DNA of 64,000 nucleotides, taken from assembly GCF_000969415.1 (NCBI RefSeq), contig NZ_JZEX01000108.1:1-64000 (forward strand), in the 5' to 3' direction. Under the pieces are notes generated by a model that did not search any database, was not told where the DNA came from, and saw only the letters and a list, made by a program, of their open reading frames with translations. Within the stretch, counting starts at the first letter, position 1. Every line of letters begins with the position of its first letter. This DNA comes from Devosia geojensis. GTDB taxonomy: Bacteria > Pseudomonadota > Alphaproteobacteria > Rhizobiales > Devosiaceae. Position numbers and translations under genes: made by a program. Below are positions 37,095 to 45,844 of the stretch, one piece after another.

Positions 37095-37835
37095 CTAACC
37101 CTGCTCCAGCCGCAGCGGATAATTCGCCGGGTCGTGCACCGAATAAGTCATGTTGATCGGCCTGTCGGCGGTGTCGTAGGCGATCTGCTCGACGGTCAGC
37201 ACCGCCGCCGGGCGCTCGAGGCGCAAAAGGCTGGCCTCTTCCTCGCCGGCCAGCGCCGCGCTCAGCAGGGTCTGGCCGTGGTGCGGAAAGAGCCCGTAGC
37301 GGTTGCGCAGCTCCGCATAGAACGAGCGGTTGCCCATCCGCCAGTCTAGGGTGAGAAGATCGGGGGCGAGCTCGGCCGCGATCCAGTCGTGCGAGATCGC
37401 GACCGGTTTGCCGTCGAGGAGCCTCAGGCGCTTGAGCGAGACCGCCAATTGGCCGGAGACGAGTCCCAGCCCCTCGGCAACCGCCGAAGGTGGTGCCACG
37501 GCTTCGGCAGCAAGCAAGGCGCTGCCCGGCACCTTGCCGTGCGCCAGCGCCGTCTCGGTGAAACTACGTAAAAGCTCGATCTCGTAGCCGCGCCGTGGCC
37601 GGCCTGTGGCATAGAAGCCTTTGCCCGGCTGGGCCCGCAAATGCCCCTCCAGCACCAGCTCCTTCATCGCCTGCCGCACGGTGATGCGGCTCACTCCCAA
37701 CTGGTCGACCAGTTCACGCTCGGAGGCGATCTTGGCCTGCGCCGGCACCCCGTCGCCATAGAGGGTGTTGAGGATATGCGTTTTGACCTGCTTGTAGAGC
37801 GGGCGCGGATCGTCGCGGCTGATGGCCTTTGCCAT
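37095..37835 (-). CDS. GntR/HutC-family transcriptional regulator with UTRA domain
   Basis: 246 residues. Winged helix with ASERELVDQLGVSRITVRQAM at about residues 37-57 (recognition region), followed by a UTRA effector domain from about residue 90 to 240 with VSLKRLRLLDGKPVAI and a C-terminal LTVEQIAYDTADRPI. It is divergent from the GH4/PfkB operon starting at 38023 and probably represses it; such regulators often sense a sugar phosphate or phosphosugar. Confidence 0.9.
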   Translation of the reverse strand: MAKAISRDDPRPLYKQVKTHILNTLYGDGVPAQAKIASERELVDQLGVSRITVRQAMKELVLEGHLRAQPGKGFYATGRPRRGYEIELLRSFTETALAHGKVPGSALLAAEAVAPPSAVAEGLGLVSGQLAVSLKRLRLLDGKPVAISHDWIAAELAPDLLTLDWRMGNRSFYAELRNRYGLFPHHGQTLLSAALAGEEEASLLRLERPAAVLTVEQIAYDTADRPINMTYSVHDPANYPLRLEQG

Positions 37836-37979
37836 TGAAAAACTCTGACGGCGTGAGCCGATTCCCTAAAGACCGTACACTAGCACATACCGACGCAGGG
37901 CAACGCCGGGGCCGGTATCGCTCGCCTCCATCTCGTCCTGTGGAGAGAAGTCGGCAGCCTCTTTTCACTTTCGGGCTAA

Positions 37980-37993
37980 CTGGATATAACCAG
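37980..37993. promoter_or_regulatory. candidate GntR operator
   Basis: CTGG-ATATAA-CCAG is a dyad in the 187-bp divergent region, 29 bp before the GH4 start codon, with an overlapping ATATAACCAGATATA direct repeat of ATATA. Position suggests regulation by the divergent GntR protein. Confidence 0.4.
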
Positions 37994-38022
37994 ATATACG
38001 TCAAAGGCAACAGGGGCGGTTC

Positions 38023-39360
38023 GTGAAGCTGGCGCTGATCGGTGGCGGAGGTGTGAGGGCGCCGCTCTTCGTGCAGGCGGCGCTGCGCCGTGCCGGCCGG
38101 ATCGGTCTCGACGAGATCTGCCTTATGGACGTCGATGCACGCCAGCTCGAGCTCGCCGGCACGCTCTGTCAGGAGCTGGCCCGGCGCGAAGGCGTTGCGA
38201 CCCGCATCACTACCGCAACCGACGCGGCAACCGCCCTTGGCGGCGCCGACTATGTCATCACCACCATCCGCCCTGGCGGCACCGATGGGCGCATCGCCGA
38301 CGAACGCATTGCTCTCGATATCGGCGTGCTGGGTCAGGAAACGACGGGTGCCGGTGGCTTTGCCATGGCGCTGCGCTCCATACCGGCCATCCTCGACTAT
38401 GCTCGGCTCATGGCCGACCTTTGCCCCGACGCCTGGCTCATCAACTTCACCAATCCCGCCGGACTTGTAACGCAGGCGTTACGCGATGAGGGATTCGAGC
38501 GCGTGGTCGGCATCTGCGACAGCGCCAACGGCGCCCAGCGCGCGGTTGCCCGGTGGGCCGGCGTGCCGGACGAGACGGTCATCACCGAGCTCTTCGGCCT
38601 CAATCATCTCTCCTTCACCCGTTCCGCAACGGTCGATGGGCGCGACCTGCTGCCGGACGCATTGGCCGACGACGATTTCCTGGACGGCAGCGTGCAGCGC
38701 GTTTTCGAGCACGAGGTGGTGCGCCGCCACGGCATGTGGCTCAACGAGTACCTCTATTATTTCTACTATGCCGAGAAGGCGGTTGCCGCCGCCAGTGGGG
38801 CGAGCCGCGGCGAGGAGATCAAGGCGATGAACGCCCGCCTGCTGCCCCGGCTGGAAGCGGCCAACGATGCCGGCGCGGCGCTCGATCTCTATTTCGACTA
38901 CGAGCGCGAGCGCAGCGGCTCCTACATGCGCGGCGCCAGCCAGAACGGCGCGGGCGCCAATGGCCACTCCGCCGATGATGGCGAAGGCTATGCCGGGGTC
39001 GCGCTGGACGTCATCGAGGCGCTCTCCGGCGGCAAGCGGGTGCGCACCGGCCTCAATGTGCCCAATGCCGGCGCGATCGAAGACTTGCGCGATGAGGACG
39101 TCGTCGAGGTCAGCTGCCATGTCGACGCCTGCGGCATCCAGCCGGTGCATTTCGGCCCGATGCCGGAACGGCAGTCCTACCTCGTCAAATCGGTCAAGAA
39201 CTACGAGCGCCTGACCGTGGAAGCGATCCGGCGGCGTGACCGCCTGCTTGCGGTCGATGCATTGGTGGCGCACCCTCTCGTGCTGTCATATTCGCGCGCG
39301 CGTCCGCTGGTCGACGGATATCTGGAAGCGCACGCGGCCTACACGGGGGAGTGGGCCTGA
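38023..39360 (+). CDS. GH4-family glycoside hydrolase (6-phospho-glycosidase-like)
   Basis: 445 residues with a GTG start. The Rossmann motif IGGGGVRAP (6-14) binds NAD; TNPAG is at 143-147. Cys165 in GICDS and His195 in GLNHLSF supply the metal site typical of GH4, the NAD/Mn-dependent redox hydrolases. The usual CN(x)P is CDSANG here, so the substrate class is uncertain: 6-phospho-alpha/beta-glucoside, alpha-galactoside or alpha-glucuronide. No PTS gene is seen; uptake is by ABC importer, so an unphosphorylated substrate or one phosphorylated by the neighbouring kinase is possible. Confidence 0.87.
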   Translation: MKLALIGGGGVRAPLFVQAALRRAGRIGLDEICLMDVDARQLELAGTLCQELARREGVATRITTATDAATALGGADYVITTIRPGGTDGRIADERIALDIGVLGQETTGAGGFAMALRSIPAILDYARLMADLCPDAWLINFTNPAGLVTQALRDEGFERVVGICDSANGAQRAVARWAGVPDETVITELFGLNHLSFTRSATVDGRDLLPDALADDDFLDGSVQRVFEHEVVRRHGMWLNEYLYYFYYAEKAVAAASGASRGEEIKAMNARLLPRLEAANDAGAALDLYFDYERERSGSYMRGASQNGAGANGHSADDGEGYAGVALDVIEALSGGKRVRTGLNVPNAGAIEDLRDEDVVEVSCHVDACGIQPVHFGPMPERQSYLVKSVKNYERLTVEAIRRRDRLLAVDALVAHPLVLSYSRARPLVDGYLEAHAAYTGEWA

Positions 39361-39361
39361 G

Positions 39362-40330
39362 ATGATCACGCCGGCACGCAACTGCGATGTTCTGGTGGCA
39401 GGCGAGTACTTCTGCGACCTGATTTTTGCCGGCCTCGATGGCGTGCCGCGGCTCGGCACGGAACTCTTCGCATCGGGCCTGTCGATCGTGCCCGGCGGCA
39501 CCTACAACATGGCGCTCGCCGCCACGCGCCTCGGGCTCGCGACCCGCTGGTGCTGTGATTTCGGGTCCGACATCTTCAGCGACTTCGTGCTGGCGCAGGC
39601 GCGTGCCGACGGGATCGACCCGGTTGCCTTCCGCCGCGTCGACGGCGAGCTCCCACGCATTTCGGCGGCGTTCGCGGACAAGGGCGAGCGCGGGTTCATC
39701 AGCTATAGCGCCGCCGTTCCACGCGCGCCGGATATGTCGTGCCTGCGCCTCCACCGCCCGCGCTGGCTGCTGCAGACCTTCCGCTACGAGCCTGACTGGC
39801 TGGAATTCGTCCACACCGCCCGCCAGCAAGGCGCCAAGGTCTTCCTCGATTGCCGCGGCGGCGATTTCACCCTGGAGACGCCCGGCGTGCGCGAGCTTAT
39901 CGCGCTGGCCGACGTGTTTTCGCCCAATGCCGAGGAAGCAATGGCGCTCGCGGGCACGCGCGAACTGGATCGCGCTGTCGTCGAGCTTGCGGGGCTGGCG
40001 CCGGTCCTTCTCGTCAAGAACGGCGCTCGGGGCGTGCTGCTCGTTTCCGAGGGAATGCGGGTTACTCACCCCCCGCCGGCAGTGGAGGTCGTCGATACCG
40101 TGGGAGCGGGCGACGCCTTCAATGCCGGCTTCATCCACGCAATGATCGAGGGCCTCGGGCTCCCGACATCGGCCCACTTCGCTGTGCTCTGCGGCTCGAT
40201 ATCGACGACGGGCCCCGGCAGCCGGTCGGCCCCGACCGTTGCCGAACTCGCACGCCTTGCCGCTTTGGAGATGTCTAGCGACCGCCCCGTCGGCCGGGAG
40301 AGGTCGGCCACTACGGGAACGATCAACTGA
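39362..40330 (+). CDS. PfkB-family carbohydrate kinase
   Basis: 322 residues; the ATG at 39362 comes one base after the GH4 stop codon. The ribokinase-type signatures are PGGTYNMALAATRLG near residues 45-59 and DTVGAGDAF at 245-253, with the catalytic Asp. It phosphorylates a sugar or nucleoside. Position between the GH4 hydrolase and the importer suggests it phosphorylates the product of import or of hydrolysis. Confidence 0.9.
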   Translation: MITPARNCDVLVAGEYFCDLIFAGLDGVPRLGTELFASGLSIVPGGTYNMALAATRLGLATRWCCDFGSDIFSDFVLAQARADGIDPVAFRRVDGELPRISAAFADKGERGFISYSAAVPRAPDMSCLRLHRPRWLLQTFRYEPDWLEFVHTARQQGAKVFLDCRGGDFTLETPGVRELIALADVFSPNAEEAMALAGTRELDRAVVELAGLAPVLLVKNGARGVLLVSEGMRVTHPPPAVEVVDTVGAGDAFNAGFIHAMIEGLGLPTSAHFAVLCGSISTTGPGSRSAPTVAELARLAALEMSSDRPVGRERSATTGTIN

Positions 40331-40347
40331 AAATTCTGGAGGGAACG

Positions 40348-41583
40348 ATGAACAGACTGCTGCTCATGACTGCCGCCTCGCTCGCCGCCCTGGCTCCCGC
40401 GACCGCGATGGCCCAGACCGCACTGACCTTCGCCTATTGGGGCGACCCTGCCGAACTGCCGCCTTTCGAGGAGATCGTCTCGACCTACGAGGCCGCGCAT
40501 CCGGACGTCGACATCACCGTCCAGCATGCGCCCTGGTCGGGATATTTCACCCGGCTCGACACGCAGCTGGCCGCCGGCGCCGGGCCCGACGTGTTCTTCA
40601 TCACCAACGTGCCGTCCTATGCCGCGCGCGGCCAGCTGGAGCCGCTCGACCAGTGGATCGCCGACAGCGGCTTTCCCATCGATCTCTACAACCAGGAGGC
40701 ATTGAAGAGCCATTCGCTCGAGGGCGCGCTCTATTCCATCCCGCGCGACAACGACACCAACGCGCTTTACTACAATGTCGATGCCTTCGAGGAAGCCGGT
40801 GTCGCGCCGCCCGACGGCAACTGGGACTGGGACGACCTGCGCGAAGCTGCAAACGCGCTGACGCAGCGTGAGGGTTCGCGCATCGCCCGCTATGGCCTCG
40901 CGCTCGAAGCCAACGACTGGCCGATCTGGGTGCGCCAGAACGGCGGCGAGGTGTTCGACGATTCCTTCGCGCCCACGCAATATCGGCTCGACCAGCCCAA
41001 GGCCGTCGAAGCCATCCAGTTCATCGGCGACATGATCAACGAGGATCGGGTGATGCCGAGCTTCCAGGAATCCCAGCAAAGCGGTGGCACCTCTCAGCTT
41101 TTCCTCAGCCAGCAGGCGGCGATGGTCATCGCCAACGCCGCGCGCCTCGGCACCTTCGCCGATGCTCCGTTCGAATGGGCGGTGGCTCCGCTTCAGACCG
41201 GGCGCGACGGCACGCGGGTCAACCGCCTCGGCGGCGCAGGCTTTGCCATGAACGCCAACGCGCAGAACAAGGAGGCTGCCTGGCAGTTCCTCTCGTTCCT
41301 GGCGGGCGAGGAAGGGCAGGCGATCTTCGCTTCGGCCAGCGCCTCGGCGGTGCCGGCGATGATCGGCAGCGAGACGGTGCGCGAGGCCTTCAGCGCGCCC
41401 TTCGCCGATGTGTTCCTGGCTGAAAGCGAGAACGGCTATCCGCTGCCGCAGTTCGCCAATTACGTCGACATCACCAACCTCTACATCCAGCCCGCTCTCG
41501 ACCTTGTCTGGAGCGGGGAGGCGACGGCCGAAGAGGCCCTTGCCGGCATCGCCGGCGACGTCAACGCCCGCCTCGGCCAGTGA
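40348..41583 (+). CDS. CUT1 ABC importer sugar-binding protein (third system)
   Basis: 411 residues; GGAGGG precedes the ATG. Sec signal with cleavage likely after AMAQ near residue 23, then an SBP_bac_1 fold (LTFAYWGDPAELPPFEEIV; GAGPDVFFITN; AAMVIANAARLGTF). It is followed by a strong hairpin and by an amidohydrolase gene rather than directly by permeases. Confidence 0.92.
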   Translation: MNRLLLMTAASLAALAPATAMAQTALTFAYWGDPAELPPFEEIVSTYEAAHPDVDITVQHAPWSGYFTRLDTQLAAGAGPDVFFITNVPSYAARGQLEPLDQWIADSGFPIDLYNQEALKSHSLEGALYSIPRDNDTNALYYNVDAFEEAGVAPPDGNWDWDDLREAANALTQREGSRIARYGLALEANDWPIWVRQNGGEVFDDSFAPTQYRLDQPKAVEAIQFIGDMINEDRVMPSFQESQQSGGTSQLFLSQQAAMVIANAARLGTFADAPFEWAVAPLQTGRDGTRVNRLGGAGFAMNANAQNKEAAWQFLSFLAGEEGQAIFASASASAVPAMIGSETVREAFSAPFADVFLAESENGYPLPQFANYVDITNLYIQPALDLVWSGEATAEEALAGIAGDVNARLGQ

Positions 41584-41589
41584 TATCGC

Positions 41590-41615
41590 GGCTCGCGGGC
41601 GGATTCCCGCGAGCC
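41590..41615 (+). terminator. intercistronic hairpin after binding-protein gene
   Basis: GGCTCGCGGG and CCCGCGAGCC pair perfectly (10 bp) around a 6-base loop, 6 bp after the binding-protein stop, followed by TTCCACCTTT. Confidence 0.7.
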
Positions 41616-41646
41616 TTCCACCTTTCCGGCAATCAGGACCGTTCCG

Positions 41647-42522
41647 ATGCGCGTTATCGATACCCACGTCCACTATGGATTCTGGGACAAGCTCTTCACC
41701 CGCGACGCCGAGCGCGGCTTCCTCGAGGCTCTTTCCGATGTCTGCGAGGATGCCGGCATCGAGAAGATCGCGCTCCTCGCCAATCCAGGCCGCGGCAACG
41801 ACAAGCTCGCCCGCGCCCTGGAGCAGCGGCCGGACCTCGTCATCGCCATGGGCCGGCTGGAGCTCGACCGCGATCCCGTCTCGCTGGTCGAGGACTTCTA
41901 CCAGCGCGGATTCCACGGCATCAAGATGATCGGGGTCTCCAAGAACTACGACCACGAGGACTACTATCCATACTACGAGGCGGCTGCCGCGCGCGGGCTG
42001 CGCCTGCTCTTCCACACGGGCATCCTCGGCGGGCCGGTGGACTACCTCGAAGGCGACAACGAGGACGCCTGGAAGGCTCCGCCGGAGGGCAAGGCAGAGG
42101 AGGAACTGGTCCATCGGCTCGGCCGGCAGATCCGGCGCGAGAAGTACGGGTTCTCGAGCGCCCGCATGCAGCCCATCTATCTCGACACCATCGCCTTCTA
42201 CTTTCCCGAACTCTTCATCATCGGCGCGCACCTGGGTTGGCCGGACTACCGCACAGCCTGCGCCATCGCCCGTTGGCGTCCGCGCCTCTACTTCGACATT
42301 TCGGGTGGCGACGTGGTGCACAACCACATCGTCGAGGGCGGTTACATCGGCAAGGAGATCAGCCCGAGAAAGCTCCTCTACGGCTCCGACTGCGACCTGA
42401 AGCGCATGAAGGCGGATCTCCTTCGCTGGAAGGCGGCTTTCGACACGATGGGGCTCACTGAGGACCAGCAGGACATGATCTTCTACCGCAACGCCGCACA
42501 CATCTTCGGGCTGGACGCCTGA
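41647..42522 (+). CDS. amidohydrolase_2-family TIM-barrel protein
   Basis: 291 residues. The metal-binding HVH is at 7-9 (MRVIDTHVHYG), with later IIGAHLGWPD and LLYGSDCD supplying His and the essential Asp. This family contains hydrolases, decarboxylases and lactonases. It lies inside the sugar importer operon between the binding protein and permease genes, so it may process a lactone or acyl group of the imported sugar. The permease gene starts 3 bp after its stop. Confidence 0.85.
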   Translation: MRVIDTHVHYGFWDKLFTRDAERGFLEALSDVCEDAGIEKIALLANPGRGNDKLARALEQRPDLVIAMGRLELDRDPVSLVEDFYQRGFHGIKMIGVSKNYDHEDYYPYYEAAAARGLRLLFHTGILGGPVDYLEGDNEDAWKAPPEGKAEEELVHRLGRQIRREKYGFSSARMQPIYLDTIAFYFPELFIIGAHLGWPDYRTACAIARWRPRLYFDISGGDVVHNHIVEGGYIGKEISPRKLLYGSDCDLKRMKADLLRWKAAFDTMGLTEDQQDMIFYRNAAHIFGLDA

Positions 42523-42525
42523 TCC

Positions 42526-43416
42526 ATGGCGGGGAGGGGATCACTCGCCCGGCGCGACGCGGTGGCGGCGTGGCTCTTCCTCGCGCCGAGCCTCGTCCTC
42601 TTCATCACCTTCACCGGCCTGCCGGTCGTTGCGGCGTTCCTCATCTCCTTTACCCAGTGGGACCTCTTCAACCCGGCGAAATTCGTCGGGTTGGGCAACT
42701 ACATGACCTTGGCGCGCGACGGTATCTTCGGCAAGGTCATGGGCAACACCGCCTATTTCGTCCTCGCCTCGGTGCCCGCGCAGATGGTGCTGGGGTTGGC
42801 CTGCGCGCTGGCGCTCAACCGTGGCATCAGGGGGCAGACCTTCTTCCGTGTCGCCTATTTCCTGCCGGTGGTCACCAGCACCATCGCCGCCGCGCTCGTC
42901 TGGGCATGGCTGTTCAACTCCAATTTCGGGCTGATCAACGCGCTGCTCAGCGCCTTCGGCATCACAGATCCGCCGCGTTGGCTCGGCTCGACCACCTGGG
43001 CGCTGCCGGCGGTGATCGTCGTCTCGGTCTGGCAGAACGTCGGCTACGCCATGGTGCTGTTCCTCGCCGGCCTGCAGAACATCCCCAAAGACCTCTACGA
43101 TGCCGGCGCGATCGACGGAGCGCAGGGCTGGAGGCGGTTCTACTACATCACGCTGCCGATGCTTTCGCCGACGACGTTCTTCGTCCTCATCATCTCGATC
43201 ATCGGCAGCTTCCAGGTGTTCGAGCTGGTGTTCGTGATGACCAATGCCGGACCGGCCAACGCCACCAACACGCTCGTCTTCTACATCTACCAGAACGGCT
43301 TCCAGTTCTATCAGATGGGCTATGCGAGCGCGGCCGCGATGGTGCTCTTCCTCATCGTCCTCATCGCGACCCTCGTGCAGTACCGGCTGCAGACCAGGTG
43401 GGTGCATTATGGCTAG
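42526..43416 (+). CDS. CUT1 ABC importer permease, MalF-like (third system)
   Basis: 296 residues, six predicted membrane helices. The EAA loop is DAGAIDGAQGWRRFYYITLP near residue 190, with Asp at the usual Glu position. Its end overlaps the next permease gene by 8 bp. Confidence 0.92.
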   Translation: MAGRGSLARRDAVAAWLFLAPSLVLFITFTGLPVVAAFLISFTQWDLFNPAKFVGLGNYMTLARDGIFGKVMGNTAYFVLASVPAQMVLGLACALALNRGIRGQTFFRVAYFLPVVTSTIAAALVWAWLFNSNFGLINALLSAFGITDPPRWLGSTTWALPAVIVVSVWQNVGYAMVLFLAGLQNIPKDLYDAGAIDGAQGWRRFYYITLPMLSPTTFFVLIISIIGSFQVFELVFVMTNAGPANATNTLVFYIYQNGFQFYQMGYASAAAMVLFLIVLIATLVQYRLQTRWVHYG

Positions 43417-44245
43417 GCCGGGCCGCAACGGCGCCGTCGACTGGCTGATCTTTGCGGTGCTGCTCGCCGGCGTCATCGTCTCCTGCGGTCCCTTCGCCTG
43501 GATGCTGGCGACATCGATCAAGCCGGACGCAGAAGTCTTCCGCTTCCCGCCGACGCTCTTCACCACCGATCCGCAGCTCGACAACTACCGCGAGATCTTC
43601 TCCGCGATTCCCTTCGGACGGGCTTTCGTCAATTCGCTCGTCGTCTGCATCGCGATCACGCTCGCTCAGCTCCTGGTCTGCTCCATGGCCGCCTACGCCT
43701 TCGCTTGCCTCGATTTCCGGGGACGCGAGCCGCTGTTTCTCATTTATCTCGCCGCGCTGATGGTGCCGCCGCAGGTTACCATCATCCCCAACTTCATCCT
43801 GGTGCGCTCGCTCGGCTGGATCGACACCTACCAGGGTCTCATCCTGCCCTTTGCCTTCTCGAGCTTCGGCACGTTCCTGTTGCGCCAGTATTTCAAGACC
43901 ATCCCTAAGGAATTGATTGAAGCTGCCCGCATAGACGGCTGCGCCCACTGGCAGATCTATCTCTATATCGTCATGCCGCTCTCGCGCGCGGCGCTGGGCG
44001 CGCTCGCCATTTTCGCGTTCGTCAGCCAGTGGAACAACTTCCTCTGGCCGCTGATCGTCACCACCCGCCCCGAGATGCAGACGGTGACCGTGGCGCTCAG
44101 CACCCTGCAGGGACAGTACAACACCGACTGGCCGCTGCTGATGACCGGCAGCGTGCTCGCCGTCGCGCCGGTCATCGCCGTCTTCATCCTCGGCAACCGT
44201 TCCTTCATTGCGGGGTTGACTGCCGGAAGCTTCGGCGGACGGTGA
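43409..44245 (+). CDS. CUT1 ABC importer permease, MalG-like (third system)
   Basis: 278 residues, six predicted membrane helices. The ATG at 43409 gives the short, basic N terminus MARPGRNG before the first helix. The EAA loop reads EAARIDGCAHWQIYLYIVMP near residue 170. It ends the operon; no ATPase gene follows, so an ATPase encoded elsewhere is needed, for example 35799-36878, which lies 1.1 kb upstream of this operon. Confidence 0.92.
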   Translation: MARPGRNGAVDWLIFAVLLAGVIVSCGPFAWMLATSIKPDAEVFRFPPTLFTTDPQLDNYREIFSAIPFGRAFVNSLVVCIAITLAQLLVCSMAAYAFACLDFRGREPLFLIYLAALMVPPQVTIIPNFILVRSLGWIDTYQGLILPFAFSSFGTFLLRQYFKTIPKELIEAARIDGCAHWQIYLYIVMPLSRAALGALAIFAFVSQWNNFLWPLIVTTRPEMQTVTVALSTLQGQYNTDWPLLMTGSVLAVAPVIAVFILGNRSFIAGLTAGSFGGR

Positions 44246-44384
44246 CTATCTGGCCGCCGGGTAGCGACAGACCGGACGGATTTGTCTATACTCGTTCGGC
44301 ATGAGGTCCGCAGACGCGTGGCCGAGCGTTCTTTCCGGGCACGTAGCCTGCGGCCATCAGATGGCTCGTTTGGGAGGAACGGTT

Positions 44385-45245
44385 ATGGCTCAATCGCATG
44401 CAACCGCCACGACGACGACGGTTGAAACCCCGCAGGTCCGCAACATCACCACCTCCGATGTCTTGGAGGCCCTGCGTCATGGCTTCGAAGACTTCTGGGA
44501 GCACCCGTCGCACTACGCGTTCGCCGGAGTGATCTACCCGATCGTCATGGTGGTGGCGGCCGTTTGGGTCTCGGGGCAAAACATATTGCCGCTGCTCTAT
44601 CCCTTGGCCACCGGCTTCGCCCTTCTAGGACCCTTTGTCGCCCTGATCTTCTATGAGGTCAGTCGCCGCCAGGAGCTGAGGATGGATGCCTCCTGGAGAC
44701 ATGGATTCGAAGCCTTGCGCTCACCCAATCTGTCGCAGATGGCGACCGTCGGCATCGTGCTCTGCGCGCTGTTCGTCACCTGGCTCATCACCGCGCAGGT
44801 GCTGTTCACCGGGCTTTTCGGCAGCGAGCCGCCGACATCGCTCTCGGGCCTCTTCTACGAGATCCTGACCACCGGGCAGGGCTGGACGCTGATCATCTTC
44901 GGCAACCTCATCGGGTTCCTCTTTGCTACGCTGGTGCTCTTCATCTCCGTGGTGACCTTCCCGCTGATGCTCGACCGGCACGTGACGGCGCGCCAGGCCA
45001 TCGAGACCTCGCTCAAGGCCTCGCTCACCAACACCATTCCCGTGCTGCTCTGGGGCCTCATCGTCGCCGTCCTCTTGGCGGTCGGCATGGCGACGCTGTT
45101 CGTCGGGCTGATCATCGTCATGCCGGTGCTCGGCCATGCCACCTGGCATCTCTACCGCAAGATGATCGTGCCGCAGGCCGGTCGCGTCGCCCGCGCAAGG
45201 GCCCCGCGAGCCGCTCGGGCTCCGAGCGGCGTCCGCCCGGCGTAG
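44385..45245 (+). CDS. DUF2189 membrane protein
   Basis: 286 residues; the start at 44385 follows GGGAGGAAC. After a polar, Thr-rich N terminus come ITTSDVLEALRHGFEDFWEH, typical of DUF2189, and about six hydrophobic segments. The C-terminal tail is rich in Arg, Ala and Pro. These inner-membrane proteins are common in alphaproteobacteria, some near cytochrome oxidase genes, but their function is unknown. It ends with a strong hairpin (45263-45291). Confidence 0.88.
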   Translation: MAQSHATATTTTVETPQVRNITTSDVLEALRHGFEDFWEHPSHYAFAGVIYPIVMVVAAVWVSGQNILPLLYPLATGFALLGPFVALIFYEVSRRQELRMDASWRHGFEALRSPNLSQMATVGIVLCALFVTWLITAQVLFTGLFGSEPPTSLSGLFYEILTTGQGWTLIIFGNLIGFLFATLVLFISVVTFPLMLDRHVTARQAIETSLKASLTNTIPVLLWGLIVAVLLAVGMATLFVGLIIVMPVLGHATWHLYRKMIVPQAGRVARARAPRAARAPSGVRPA

Positions 45246-45262
45246 GCGACTATCCTTCCAAA

Positions 45263-45291
45263 GCCACGCCCGGTTTGGCGCCGGGCGTGGC
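45263..45291 (+). terminator. hairpin terminator of the DUF2189 gene
   Basis: GCCACGCCCGG and CCGGGCGTGGC pair perfectly (11 bp) around a 7-base loop, 18 bp after the stop codon, followed by GACATTTTCC. Confidence 0.75.
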
Positions 45292-45323
45292 GACATTTTC
45301 CACAAGGCCGTCAGACCTCAACA

Positions 45324-45473
45324 TGTCGTCCCCGCGAAAGCGGGGACCTCCGTTTGCTGGACCGGAAAGGGACAGAGATTCCCGCTTTCGCGGGAATGAC
45401 CGTGATGTGGCGGTTGTCGAGCCAGCTCGATCGGCCAGCGTTTACCGGGTACCGGCTTTCGTAGGGATGACAG
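45324..45473. repeat. composite palindromic repeat, family A (inner module plus right outer arm)
   Basis: The inner module is TGTCGTCCCCGCGAAAGCGG (45324) paired with CCCGCTTTCGCGGGAATGAC near 45381-45400. A degenerate right outer arm follows (TTTACCGGGTACCGGC to GGGATGACAG at 45473). No left outer arm is present. It lies between the convergent DUF2189 and oxidase genes. Confidence 0.8.
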
Positions 45474-45485
45474 CCGGTGGGCGAT

Positions 45486-45839
45486 TCAAGTCCCGCCGCT
45501 GAGGAAGAACACACGCATCCATTCGGTATAGCTTGCTTCGATTCCCATCATGGCGACGAAGACGAGGATCAGCACGGGCGGCACCAGGATCGCGTAGGAG
45601 AGGGCCAGCCGCTCCCAGGCCATATGCATGAAGACGGCGATGATGAGCCCTGCCTTCAAGAGCATCAGCGCAATGATCAGTCCCCAGCGCAAGAGCCCTT
45701 GGAACTGCAGGATATCGACCATGTAGGAGCCGACCGAGAGGATGAAGAGCCAGGTCCAGACCGTGAGGTAAAGCTTGATCGGATGTTCCTGGTGCTCCTC
45801 CTGCGGCGGGGCGGTATTGGCTGTGGCTGCATGATCCAT
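45486..45839 (-). CDS. cytochrome c oxidase subunit IV (COX4_pro type)
   Basis: 117 residues. A polar N terminus (MDHAATANTAPPQEEHQEH) precedes three predicted membrane helices, including IKLYLTVWTWLFILSVGSYM and a VFMHMAWERL turn, as in the prokaryotic subunit IV family. It is the last gene of the coxMNOP-like string, 5 bp after the subunit III gene. It is thought to stabilise the oxidase and carries no redox centre. Confidence 0.85.
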   Translation of the reverse strand: MDHAATANTAPPQEEHQEHPIKLYLTVWTWLFILSVGSYMVDILQFQGLLRWGLIIALMLLKAGLIIAVFMHMAWERLALSYAILVPPVLILVFVAMMGIEASYTEWMRVFFLSGGT

Positions 45840-45844
45840 GGCGC

